This document shows positions 24,290-35,131 of a stretch of DNA of 64,000 nt, piece by piece. The notes under the pieces were generated by a model, which searched no databases, was not told the DNA's origin, and saw nothing but the letters and a program-made list of their open reading frames with translations. How positions within the stretch are numbered: the first letter of the stretch is position 1; every line of letters begins with the position of its first letter. The stretch lies in NCBI RefSeq assembly GCF_019578655.1, contig NC_063263.1, positions 9,547,001 through 9,611,000 on the forward strand, in the 5' to 3' direction. This DNA comes from Ricinus communis (Eukaryota > Streptophyta > Magnoliopsida > Malpighiales > Euphorbiaceae). The position numbers and the translations under genes were made by a program.

Positions 24290-24520
24290 ATAAACCTACA
24301 AGTAAATCTGGGTCAGGGTTCCCTATGTAACAAGTTTCTTATTCACTCAAATCATCTTTAAGCAATTCATGTGATTTTCTTTAAATATATACAATTAGCC
24401 ATATTTTTAGATTTCCATTCTTTAAATATCATCTTTTAGATATTATAGTAATTCTGTTTTATAATCCTTCCAAACCTAGTAAAAATGGCAGATATACCTG
24501 CGAAAAAAGGTAATTCTGAA
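24290..24520 (+). repeat. shared flank block, copy c (promoter-proximal)
   Basis: Homologous to 15120-15335 and 16325-16535. Here it lies directly upstream of the TATA box of the + strand gene at 24650. The other two copies lie 3' of minus-strand genes. Confidence 0.5.
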
Positions 24521-24523
24521 CCT

Positions 24524-24532
24524 TATATAAAT
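24524..24532 (+). promoter_or_regulatory. TATA box of the proline-rich thionin-like gene
   Basis: TATATAAAT, 126 bp upstream of the ATG at 24650. Confidence 0.55.
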
Positions 24533-24649
24533 CATGGACTTGAAACTACAAAGAAATATAAAAATTAAAACAAAAGAAAACATAGCTATCGACAAGAGAG
24601 GAGAGTGTTAGAAATTAAGTAGTTAATTCTAGCTAGAATACTAGAAACA

Positions 24650-25447
24650 ATGGCAAGAGAGTTGAACGGGGTGGTTTTGCTGATGATGGCGGTTCTTATG
24701 GTTGTGCTGGCTATAGCACAAGTTCATCCGCCGGTGCCGCCTCCATTTCCACCACCTGCACTTCCACCATCTCATCAGAGTCACATCATAAAACACTTAC
24801 TTTGCAGTGTTAAATGTGCAGAGCATTGCCGTGGACCTCCTCGTCGCTTAGCTATATGTATGACTAAATGTATGATCAAATGCATGGTGAAAACCCCAAC
24901 CTCTGAAGTTGTTTCCAATTGTACTCTCGACTGTGCAAATTCTACCATCTCCAGCAACTTTCCTGGTATTGATCCAAACTATTACATCTTGCCTTCATTT
25001 TTGTGGTTTTGTCATCATAAATTTTCATGCTGGTGAAATATGAAAGAAAGAAATGTTCATTCATATGCTAGCCATGCATTTAAAATATTCGCACACACAA
25101 ATATATATATAATGTGTTTATCTGTCAGTAAATGATCGGTATATACATTGAAAATTTTATATTAATCCTTTGATGGATGATTAAAAAAATTCAAAAAGGA
25201 ATTTCTTAAATTTATATGTTTCAATTAGTGTTTAATATTAAATTGAATTAATTTCTAATAATAATAATAATCTAGAATTATTAGAATTTTAATTTAATTG
25301 GAGGTATGAGATTCTAATAGATATTTATTTATTTATTTCTTGAATGTGGCAGATGAGAAACAATTGGAAAGCCATGAAGCCTTGGAACAAATTGGGGACG
25401 CTGTAGGCTCTTGTTACGCGGACTGCAATCAGAAGATCATCAATTAA
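24650..25447 (+). CDS. thionin-like secreted peptide with proline-rich spacer
   Basis: Exon 1 is 24650-24965 and exon 2 is 25353-25447, with a GT-AG phase-1 intron. It encodes about 136 residues. A hydrophobic signal peptide covers residues 1-23. A proline-rich stretch (about residues 27-40, HPPVPPPFPPPALPPS) precedes the first triad. Cysteines are at C52, 56, 60, 70, 74, 78, 91, 95, 126 and 130. Against the 12-cysteine copies, the third cysteine of the third group and of the last triad are both missing, so two matching partners are lost together. Exon 2 is longer (95 nt), with an extra acidic segment (EALEQIGDAVG). The same exon exists as a relic at 20264-20301. Probably secreted; function not shown. 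Confidence 0.78.
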
Positions 25448-26704
25448 TTGTATTTCGCAATGCTTTTTATTTTGATTACACAGAAATCACTAACGTTAAT
25501 GAATTTTAATGTTGTTTACAATGGCCTTAAGATCAAATTAGCATACAGGCCAAAAGTTTTAGTTTATATAGGAGAAAATAATTGTAACCCCTTATATTAT
25601 GAAAAATCAAGTGATTTTTCGTATAAAAGCAAAAACTTGGGCCACATATAAAATGGCCATATGTGTCATAATATTGAACTTTTCAATTAAAAGTCCGATT
25701 CCTCTAAATTGTACAACGTGAGTGGCCTTTTTTTTTCTAAATTTATTTTATTTGAAAAAAAGACATAAAAAAAATAAATTAAAAATTAATAAATTGAAAG
25801 AGATATTTTTTTTATGGAGTGAAATTCATTTAAAAATTCTATTTATGTTATTAGAATGTAGTTTAACTATAATCAATTATATATATTTATATATATATTT
25901 AGTTATGTAAAATTTTCATTTCATTTAAAGCACATAAACTTTAAATTTACAAATAAATTTTATAGATTTCAACCAAACACAACGGTATAAATTTATATTT
26001 AAGATATAGTTTCTTGAGAACTGGACTTGTAAATTTTGATGGGTGTAAAATTAATTATTTCTTTTTATGGATTAATAGATGATCCGATCAATTTGATTAT
26101 ATACTTGTTATTTGTTTTTTATTTATCAACTCTTTAACAATATAAAAATACCAAAAGTTCTACTCTCTTTCAATCGATAAAGGAATGGAGAGGCAGAAGT
26201 TTTTAGTGTCTTCCAAATTATTGTATAGTTTCCCTTTTACATGATGGTAATATTATTATTGGAATATATGTAATATTAGGCATATAAGGAAATATAAAAA
26301 ACTAATAATATAAAAATAATTTCTTTAAATAATATAAAAAAATTAAATAACTTAATTTAAATGATTCTAATAATTAAAATTCAAATTTTTCTTAATTATA
26401 CTCTACTTTGATTCTTTTGTGCTAATTAGTTAATCTAGTAAACCTCTCATGCTATATCCGACAAAAGAGATTAAAAATTAAATATTCTTATATACATATA
26501 TAATATATATAGTAATCTAAAACCAAGCAGGACTTTAGTCATATAAATAAAAATTGAGAATTGGGTAATTAGCTAGACAAACCATAAACAACGATAACTT
26601 GATTCATTGATTGAGTACAAATGTAATTTATTCTGCTGATCAAGATAACATTTCTTTTTCATAAAATCCATCTCAATCATTGTGCACCTCATACTCATCA
26701 TTTC
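25448..26704. other. AT-rich spacer, no gene recognised
   Basis: Convergent 3' flanks of the genes at 24650 (+) and 26705 (-). No coding segment or clear repeat end seen. Confidence 0.5.
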
Positions 26705-27200
26705 TCATTTTTTGCAGACATTGTTTGAGCAATGTTCCACACAACTCCCCGTTTTCTCTGCATCTGTCAAATTAAAAGAACCCTAATTAGCATCTTTCAC
26801 ATTATATGGCAAAAAAAGAAAAACTATAATATGTTTCTATTTTCATGAAATAAACTATAATATACAAAGATGGAAAGAAGTAAGTTCTCTATATTTCTTA
26901 AGAAAAGAAAAGTTTTATACCATCAAGATGACCGGTGCAAGTATCAAATGAACAACCAAGACTGCAGTAGTATTTCTGGGAGGAAGGAGGCGTAATAAGA
27001 CACTCCTTTAAACATTTTACAGCACAAGGGATTAAATCCTTTGGATGAACAGGACTACCCTTCTCCAGATCAATGATACAATGAAGGTAGCAGTCAACAT
27101 AACACGTTTTGAAATCTTCACCTGCTGCTTGCCCTAATAACATTGACAAAAACACTATCAGCCCTAAACCAGCAGCTGTTTTCACACCTTTCCCATCCAT
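26705..27200 (-). CDS. thionin-like secreted cysteine-rich peptide (MDGKG type)
   Basis: Exon 1 is 27200-26921 and exon 2 is 26763-26705, with a GT-AG phase-1 intron at 26920-26764. It encodes about 112 residues. The start MDGKGVK at 27200 precedes a clear signal peptide (to about residue 28). The frame is open further upstream, but that part reads as leader sequence. There are 12 cysteines: C33, 37, 41, 59, 63, 67, 79, 83, 88, 101, 105, 110. The gap between the first two triads is much longer (x17 against x8), and the last triad is C-x3-C-x4-C. Exon 2 is shorter (59 nt) and ends K-K. Diverged family member; secreted defence peptide by family. Confidence 0.82.
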
Positions 27201-27419
27201 TTTATAAGGATACTCTATTTGCCCTTCTTCTTTTTCTGCCCCTATTTGTTCAAACTTTTTAATACAAGGACTAGTGAAGTAGCTACCATTTGATGGTTTT
27301 TTATATGAGGAGAATCCATAGTAGCATAGCAATCTCTTATAATAAATAAAAGCTAAAAGTGGCAAAGAAAACTTACCATTTAAAACCATCCATATCACAT
27401 CTAATCTAGATATTTAGTT

Positions 27420-28400
27420 TACGAATCTGGCTTCTAGATTGTATAATTGGTCATATTTATATAAATATTAACTATATAGGAATTTTTTTTTATTAGGAGT
27501 TGAAGTTTTCATTCAATAATATTGCTATCTGTGGGTAAGGAGAGAGACCAACTAAGGTGATGTTTGGTAAAATTAAAAGTTAAAATTTGAAGATAAAGTC
27601 GTTTGATAATTATAATTACTAAAAGTCATTAAAAGTTTTTATTGGGCACATTTAACCTATGACATTGATTTTAAAAGTTTAGCTTAAATACAAAAGTATA
27701 AATAAAAGATTTAGAAACAACATTTTATAATATTTCTCACTAATATCTTAAAAAAAAAAACATATTAAGCATAAATAATATTACAAAGTTAGTAAAATAA
27801 GTATCACCAAATAAAAGTTAAAATATACATACTAAGGATGTAATAAGGACGAAATTGAACTTATATAATTTTGATTAAAATTGAAAATTGGTCAAAATTT
27901 TAAATGATTTTATATTTCAATTATTTTTGCCAAAACTAAAAAATTATCTAAAATAATTTTATATTTCAATTCTGTAAGACAGTTTCAAAACTACTTCATT
28001 GTATTATGACTAAAAGTAAAATCAAAAGTAAAGACACATCAAATGTAAAGTTTAACTTAAGTTTTTGTCTTATACTATGATATATTTTAATCCTTTAAAA
28101 GAAATTATCAATAATAGTTAGAAGGCTTGAATCCAATAATCTCAATAGATATTGAATATAATTAATTGTCTAAACTCTAAAAGGATATCTCAATATGTAA
28201 ATTCGATCTAGACTTCAATATTAAAATATAAATTTGACCCAGTTTCTTATTTGATCAAGAGATATACAAATTGGATCATATTGAATCAGACAACTGCAAA
28301 AATCCAATCAGCTGCCATTCGTAGTCGGAAAGATTAGAAGTACTAATTCAGAATTAGAAATAGAGGGACTAAATTGCAGATTATAGGAAATATGAGGGGT
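27420..28400. other. spacer with a possible small MITE
   Basis: No gene recognised. Near 27556 the motif GATGTTTGGTAAAATTAAAAGTTAAAAT and near 27805 ATCACCAAATAAAAGTTAAAAT could be the ends of a roughly 260-bp hAT-like MITE. The ends are imperfect and I did not fix a target duplication. Confidence 0.35.
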
Positions 28401-28495
28401 GTATATATACATTTATGTGCATCTTTTGTCCGCTCGTCCCTGTCCAGCAAATAAAACTCGCTTTCCCAAATAGAAAGAAGGGGAGGGAAGTAGAA

Positions 28496-30665
28496 ATGGC
28501 AAAAGCTTTTGGATTAAGTCTAAATTACTCTGCATTATTACTAACCCTCTCACCTGTGCTGCTGCTGCTACTCTCTCTATTTGTATCCTCACCCTTCACT
28601 GCAAACCCCAAGTCCAATGAAGAAATTACCTCTTCAGAAATAAAAGCAGCAGAAACTATCAGAACACCTACTACTACTACTGCTACCACTCACATTTTTG
28701 GAGTTAAGATTGAAAAGAATCCTTCTCAATCTAAGTTAGATGAGCTTGGAGTTACCACTTGGCCTAAGTATGTTTTCGATCCTTTCTCTTTCATTCTTTT
28801 TTTTTTTCTTGCTTCTTTTTTTTTACTGTTTTCTTGTGTTTTTCTTTTTCTTGTTTTTCCTTTTTGGGTTCCTTGATTGGTTAGGATAATGAGGATTGTG
28901 TTGCATGTTTGAGGAGGAGTAAATAAATTTATCCTAACATGAGCACTAATAACATCCAATAATTGTTTTGCTTGTCAGCTAATGTTGGTTTTAATAATTG
29001 GTTGTCTGGACGAATTTGTTTTTGGCAATATCAGAGGAAATTAGAGATGTAAGAGTAGAATTACATTGTTGCAATTCTCTCCAACAAAATTCACTACTAG
29101 CACATTAGATTGGACTTCTGGGCTTGATACAAGAAAAATGCAGACTGCATTACCAATTTTCTATTGCTAGTTTGGTTGCCTGACTGTTTCAATACTTCTG
29201 TTTCACATATGTGTTGAACTTTTAAATTCAGTTAATTCTAGAATCTCCTCATTCAAATATTTTAGTTGTCTCCGAATTCTAAAGCTGGCAACTACGTTAT
29301 TGGTTGCAGTTAGTGATTGGAAATTATAATGCTAACAGATGGAAATTACAGATTTACCAGTTCAATTGTAAAGCTGCTGGGCATTAGATGCTCGCATACT
29401 TTATACCTTGTTTACCAGAAATCCCAAACTGCCAATTATGAGACCAAATAGTAATGTTTTAACAAGTTGTAAGGTTAAAAGTTTGTAAATATTTGGTTTT
29501 ATCTTCCCAACAAAGAATCCCGTTAATTGAAATAGAGAACTATTTGGAAACAGATCAACTCATGGTTTTGGAGATTGCTCCAAGCTCTACCTCGGGGCAT
29601 GTTCATGTGTTGAAAACCCTGGTAGTGGATGATAATGTGATATTCTCTATGCATTAAGGAAGATCATAAAGTCGTTGGGCTTATGGAAACTGGTCTTGAT
29701 GTCCTAATTAGCAGACAAAAAGTAGTTTTACTGCAAATTAAAATGTCCCATGCTCTAGTATAGTAATGTAAACGTGAATATGTATTGCGCTTCTTCTTAA
29801 TTAAGAAGTTGAACTGAAATATCAGCTTCTTCTTAATCAAATTTATCACCACTTTAATGAAAATTTCAAAAATCAAAATTTTCAGGACTGATGTGATTTT
29901 GGTTCTGTACAAGGCAGAATTGACTTGGCCACTTTCATAGTAATACTATCCCGGTCAACTTAGTCCTTGACCTTGCCGAATTAGTTCCTGGCTTTGTTTA
30001 AACAATTAAAATAGTTAAATATTCTGCAATAGATAAAATGTGGAAGAAAGTACATGAGAAAGGAAATTTGATGGCAAGGATTTCTGAAGAAATTTAGAAA
30101 TAAAAAGGAAAACATGAGTAAGTGAAGAATCTTGCACTTATCCATGATTAGAGATCAAAGTTCAGAAATGATCTGCTATAAATTCTATTGATCTGAGCTA
30201 GGTTGCACTGTATTTATGTTATATTTTACTGATGGTTCCTTTCCAGGTAAGAAAGATCAGAATTCTCAATATACACTATTAACACTTGGACACTGTATGG
30301 TTCTTGCAGAGATACCTACAAAATCTTATGAAGGTCTCTATGAGTTTTATGGTGATATAAAATGCATGGGAATCATGTTCACCAAGCAGACTTTTAGCTA
30401 TTTCATACTATGCATATTTATGGGAGAAAAACTGCTCTAAAAGTTTTATATGAATAGGTGGAGCGGTCAGCCAAGTAAAATTCCATGGACATTCAAGACC
30501 ACGGAGACAATATACCTGTTGGAGGGCAAAGTGAAGGTTTCTGTTGATGGGTACGAAGGATCTTTCGAAATTGGGGCTGGTGATTTGGTTGTATTCCCTA
30601 AAGGAATGAAGATTACTTGGGATGTCCTTGAAGCTGTGAGCAAGCACTACAGCTTGGAAAAATAA
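28496..30665 (+). CDS. RmlC-like cupin (Cupin_3, formerly DUF861) protein
   Basis: Exon 1 is 28496-28767 and exon 2 is 30458-30665, with a 1.69-kb GT-AG intron. It encodes about 159 residues. The start MAKAFGL was preferred over an upstream in-frame ATG at 28415 because the extension is not like the family. Residues 12-33 are strongly hydrophobic (signal anchor or transit-type N terminus), then a low-complexity T-rich linker follows. From about residue 68 the Cupin_3 fold begins: FGVKIEKNP, then across the splice WPKWSG, then the motifs PWTF, YLLEGKVKV, GDLVVFPKGM and TWDV. It resembles small plant cupins such as those near Arabidopsis At4g10300 (from memory). The substrate is unknown. It stands inside the thionin-like cluster with no evident functional link. 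Confidence 0.85.
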
Positions 30666-30669
30666 TGTA

Positions 30670-32010
30670 CATAATCCCCATGGCCTGCATAGCAGAAAGC
30701 ACATCATGTTATGGATTGATCTATTTATAATATCAGCGCTCTACTCTTGAACCTAATGTCAGACTTGCTGAGTTCACTTGATTGCTCAAATGTCCTCTCG
30801 GCAAGGTATATGCACATTTGACATGCAGGTGGCTTGTTTTAATCTCACTCGAATGTTTTTGGCAATCAGCACAACTCTGAAATCCTCTCTCTAATTCCTC
30901 TTCCATCTTCTGTCAGATGAACTCTTTCCTTTTTAGTTTCTGCTTGTTTTCTAAGAAAAGAAAATATAAATTTTCTTGTTAGAATACGAGGAAAACTAAA
31001 GGAAAAGAAAAGGAATATGTTTACTTAAAAAACTTTCAATAAGTTTATAGGCTGAGTCTAAAATAAATCAGCAACAAGGTAAAGATGTTGAAAAATGGGC
31101 TCCTACAACTTGAGCCTCAACCATGAGGCTTAGTTATAATTTTTATTACGATGACATTTCAGTATTTCTTGATAACCATTTGCAAAATTCTTTTATCAGA
31201 AATTCATTTTAGAGTACATGATGCTGAATTATCACTGAGAAACTTTTGAATACTAAAATTTATACAAAGCAAATCACATCTCTCAAAGGTGTCAAACTCT
31301 TAAAATATATAATATATAGTATTTTTATCAATATAATCTTTTATATTAAAAAAAGGTTATATTTTAATTAACAATTTTATTTTTTCCACATGCATTATAT
31401 ATTCATTATACTAATTTAACGTAATCTAAAATAATTATGCTCGTAATTTTTGAAATATAAATATTAATTAAAATAGGAATATCATATACAAAAGTGTAAA
31501 ATAATTTTTTGAGAAATTCTTATATAGAATTAGTGTATACATTATAATATGAGTATTTTATCATTCAGTATTGTATGATTGACACATGCTCTATTATTTA
31601 AAATTAATAAATATATATTAATCATATAGATTGAGACATACAACACTATGCCAATAATAGTATATATTGTATTGCTAACACTAATTAACAAGAACTAAAC
31701 TTTTTATGAATTACTTGAAGCTCGGCTCGATAAAAACTCAGGTAATCTTATTAAAAGACTTATTAATATTAACAAATCAAACTTAAACTTACCAATACTC
31801 AACTCATTAATTTGCAAATTGGTTTCTTTTATAGACTCACGAGCCTATTCTCAAGGTAACTCATAAATGAAGTAAACTAATTATGAGGTTTTAGTTTACT
31901 ATCATAACTTGGATTTTCCATACGCCAGAAATTGATGGTTTTATCATGTAAGTTACATGTGCCTGTTAAGAGTTTACTTGTTTTATGCTTTTTTCTTTCT
32001 GAGAATTTAC
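30670..32010. other. spacer between the cupin and thionin-like genes
   Basis: The first about 250 bp are probably cupin 3' UTR. Beyond that it is AT-rich. A stretch near 31715-31870 with GAAGCTCGGCTCGATAAAAACTC resembles a common dispersed plant repeat, but the ends could not be set. No gene seen. Confidence 0.45.
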
Positions 32011-32013
32011 CCA

Positions 32014-32020
32014 TATAAAA
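32014..32020 (+). promoter_or_regulatory. TATA box of the six-cysteine thionin-like gene
   Basis: TATAAAA, 55 bp upstream of the ATG at 32069. Confidence 0.5.
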
Positions 32021-32068
32021 AGGGTTTAGCACGCACAGTACTACGACAAGTAATATAGGAAAAATAAA

Positions 32069-32664
32069 ATGGAGGGAAAAGGTAGGGTTAATGGTACTAT
32101 AGCAGTAGCGATGGTGCTACTTATAGTATTGTCGGGGCAAGCAATTGCAGATTTAGAAATTTGGGGCAGGGGAAACGATGAGTTTCGGCGTTGTTATACG
32201 AATTGTTACATGGCTTGCATCGATAACAAAAAGACTTTGATGCCACAAATGTGCACAGATTATTGTGATGAAGAATGTTCTGGACACTTGCCAAACCATG
32301 CCAAATTCACCCATGGTAACCCTCTTCCTTTCCATCCTTTTTCTCTTTCTAAAGAAAAAGAAAATAATAGTATGTCATCTCATATACCCTATTAAATTCA
32401 TTAATTAGCATTTGAAGAAAGTATTAGTACAGATAGATCAAACAGATTAAGTATCAAGTTATTTTTTCTTTTAATTGATTTCGACCGGAATCCGAACTCG
32501 ATATGATATAATTTTTAAAGTAACTCCGGTATTAAATTAACTGCATCCAACCCAGTTGGTTTCTCTATAGAAATATTCACACATGACAATAGATAACACT
32601 CTCTCTTTATATGACAGATGAAGCTGAAGCACAAAAGCTGCTTGAAGGAATGCTCAAAGATTAA
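32069..32664 (+). CDS. reduced six-cysteine thionin-like secreted peptide
   Basis: Exon 1 is 32069-32315 and exon 2 is 32618-32664, with a GT-AG phase-1 intron. It encodes about 97 residues. A signal peptide covers about residues 1-28 (MEGKGRVNGT... ending AIAD). Only six mature cysteines remain: C42, 46, 50, 62, 66, 70, giving two C-x3-C-x3-C triads. The third cysteine group is missing from exon 1, and exon 2 (47 nt) encodes no cysteine at all, only an E/A/K/L-rich tail. The start, intron position and phase still match the family. This is a natural half-size version. The alternative is a recent loss of function, but the frame and splice sites are intact. Confidence 0.75.
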
Positions 32665-33099
32665 ACGCAACACGAAGCATTAATTAATATCTATGCTCAT
32701 ATATAGTACAACAGAATAAAAGAATGGTGAATCATCCATTAATTTCTAGTAAAATATTTGATAATAAATGTCATGAATCAAATGTTGTATTTATGTGGAA
32801 ACTCTGTTTTAAGACGATGAGACAAGTTCCCTGTTTTCAGTGGATAAGAAGTCATCACAAATTAATGCATATGGTTTCAAGATAAGAAGGTTCTTCGTAG
32901 CTGGATTGCACATCTCTCTTATGAAAGGAATTTGCATGAATTAGCAGTAAATACTGGCTTAAGTTACGCTATTCCTCCTGCAACTAACAATGAAATTAGA
33001 GTGTTAATGCCATTACAACTTGACATTTTATATATACATATTGAACTTCTAATAAATGGATGGTGGACAATACATCACATACTAAAAAAACAAAATCAG
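32665..33099. other. 3' flank and spacer
   Basis: 3' flank of the six-cysteine gene. No coding segment recognised. Confidence 0.45.
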
Positions 33100-33715
33100 T
33101 TTTAATAAATTTAAAAAAATTAACGATTTAGATACCGACCAATGTGATCGCTAAAATTTTGATGGATAAAAAGTTAAACACATGTAATTTAGATTTTTTA
33201 GTAAATAATTTTCTAAATTTATACCTAAATGTTAAATACATCTAATTCAATTTTTTTAAAAAAATAATCCTTGAATTTATGTCCAAAAGTCAAATACACC
33301 TAATTTAAATTTTTCTAAAAGTGAATTAATATTTGATTTTAAATTTTAATCGAATTATAAAAATTAAAAAGAATATTTATTTTATTAATTTATTAATACA
33401 ATATCTAGTGACGCGTTATATAAAAGTGTGTTTAGCAAAATTTAAAATTCGGGAGTTATTAATGAAATAAATATTATTTTTAGTTTTTACAATGCAATTA
33501 AAATCTAAATTTTTTTATTTTACTTTTAAAAAAATATTTAATTTGAATATATTTGACCTTTAGACATAAGTTTAAGGGACTATTTGCTGAAAGTTTAATT
33601 TAAATATATATGACCATTGGACACAAATTCAGAATGTCATTTGCTGAAATATTTAAATTAGATATATTTCACCGTTGGATATAAATTTAAGTAATTATTT
33701 GATGAAAGAATACTA
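33100..33715. repeat. long imperfect inverted repeat (MITE-like)
   Basis: The left arm (about 33160-33320) matches the reverse complement of the right arm (about 33530-33710). Each arm is built from two to three subunits of about 68 bp, with a shared theme like AAATTTATRYCCAAANGTCAAATAYA. The centre is AT-rich. It is a foldback or MITE-like non-coding element. Confidence 0.5.
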
Positions 33716-33798
33716 TAATCTTCCCACTACTATCCCCTCTTGGTTGAGAAATATAATTGAAGCAATCATATACCCATAATATATGGAACTGCAGAATT

Positions 33799-33929
33799 TC
33801 ACAAGAAGAGAACAAAAAGATTGAAAGTCTCAATCAAATCCGCAGGCAGATTAGTGGCAAGGAGAGCTGTAAAAGGCTTCAGATTACAGGTCATGCCATT
33901 GCCATCCACAATCTGACCCTGGGGAATTC
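33799..33929 (-). other. coding-like segment, unassigned (possible gene fragment)
   Basis: On the minus strand, a TTTTGCAG acceptor is followed by 43 codons with balanced composition (...QIVDGNGMTCNLKPFTALLA...) and then TGA at 33801-33799. The base composition is less AT-rich than around it, and the peptide looks like real protein. I do not recognise the family. No convincing upstream exon lies between here and 34.6 kb, so it may be a captured or relic 3' exon. Confidence 0.35.
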
Positions 33930-34005
33930 CTGCAAAATAGCAGCTTTAATTTATCAACACACACAGCACTTGAACTTGTTTCCACTTCTGGAGGCAGTAG
34001 TATGA

Positions 34006-34680
34006 ATTTCATCAATCAAAATCTTCAACGTAGATATTTCTTTTTATATATTATTTTTATAAAAATTTTCTAATATATATACTAAAAATTATATGATAGT
34101 TACATGAAAATAAAAATAAAATAGCAATCTATCTAAATAACACAAGTCCTAAGCACAATAGCAACCTGAATTTTTAATTTCAACATTTATAAAACACCTA
34201 GAATCAGAAAACACAATGCAAAATGAATATAAAAATGTTATTTGCTATTATTGGAAGACTCATTCCATAACAGTCAACAAAATAGTGCAAAAGCAAAAAA
34301 TAAAAATAAAAAACATAAATTCAAAAAGGAAACTAATAATATGCAATTCCATTTCCGCAACAGGAGCATATAATAGGACCCTTCTTCCTGTTTGGTTCTA
34401 GTCAAGTACAAAGCATTTAAAGGGGAATGTGGACCTAAATTATTTGGAAGCAGACGTGGCAACACCCCGTTGGTCAAATTAACTACAGTTAGATTCAAGA
34501 GATTCACTTTTTTTATCATCATCACCATTAAAAAAAAAAACAGATGCCACATCATGTGACTTATTACGTAAGTATCATGTGACTTTACCAATAATATACC
34601 AACCAATCTAAATCCCCAAATAAAATCTCTTTTTCTAATTTACCCTCAATTTTATATTCTAATTCCTTTAATACCCTCAA
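34006..34680. other. spacer upstream of MLN51
   Basis: No gene seen. The distal part is AT-rich spacer; the part from about 34.6 kb onward is probably the MLN51 promoter. Confidence 0.45.
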
Positions 34681-35131
34681 CACTTACTATCTCCGAATAA
34701 ATTTGTTTCTCTCTCTATCTTTCCCTCTTTTCGTTCATTTATATTTCATAACGATCTCCAAATTTTATTTCTCTCTCTCTATTACTATGTCTATCAAAAT
34801 CTAGGGTTTTCAAAAAATCCGTGCTTTCTATATCCGAAACCCTAAATTTATATTCAAATTTTAGCTTTTTAGGGGTTTCGATTTCTTCTCATTATCCCCA
34901 ATTTTGGAACTTTTAGGGTTTTCCCAGTTTTGATTCACCTTAATTTCTTAAATTTGCTTCATTGAGAAAAATTAGGGTTTTTAGGGCTTTTGATTTGCGT
35001 GTGAGGGTTTTCACTAATATTTATTTGTTTTAGGGCTCCAAAGGTTTGAAATTGACTGCAATTGGAGTTTGATTAACTTTTAATTGTGTGAAAGATTGCG
35101 TTTCTATTGCTGCTTTTAGGGTTTTGGTTTA
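34681..35131 (+). promoter_or_regulatory. promoter/5' leader of MLN51 with telobox motifs
   Basis: The leader region has C/T-rich runs and repeated AGGGTTT/AAACCCT motifs: AAACCCTAA at 34837-34845, TTAGGGTTT at 34972-34980, and further GGGTTT copies close to the ATG. Such telobox-type motifs are common in plant genes of RNA metabolism and translation. No obvious TATA box. Confidence 0.4.

Noticed and set aside
28415..28495. Upstream in-frame ATG for the cupin gene
   Set aside because: The added residues do not resemble the family, and the second ATG has a good context followed directly by the hydrophobic N terminus.
30216..30440. Extra cupin exon in the long intron
   Set aside because: The 74-codon frame has no cupin similarity, and joining the two recognised exons already gives an uninterrupted Cupin_3 domain.
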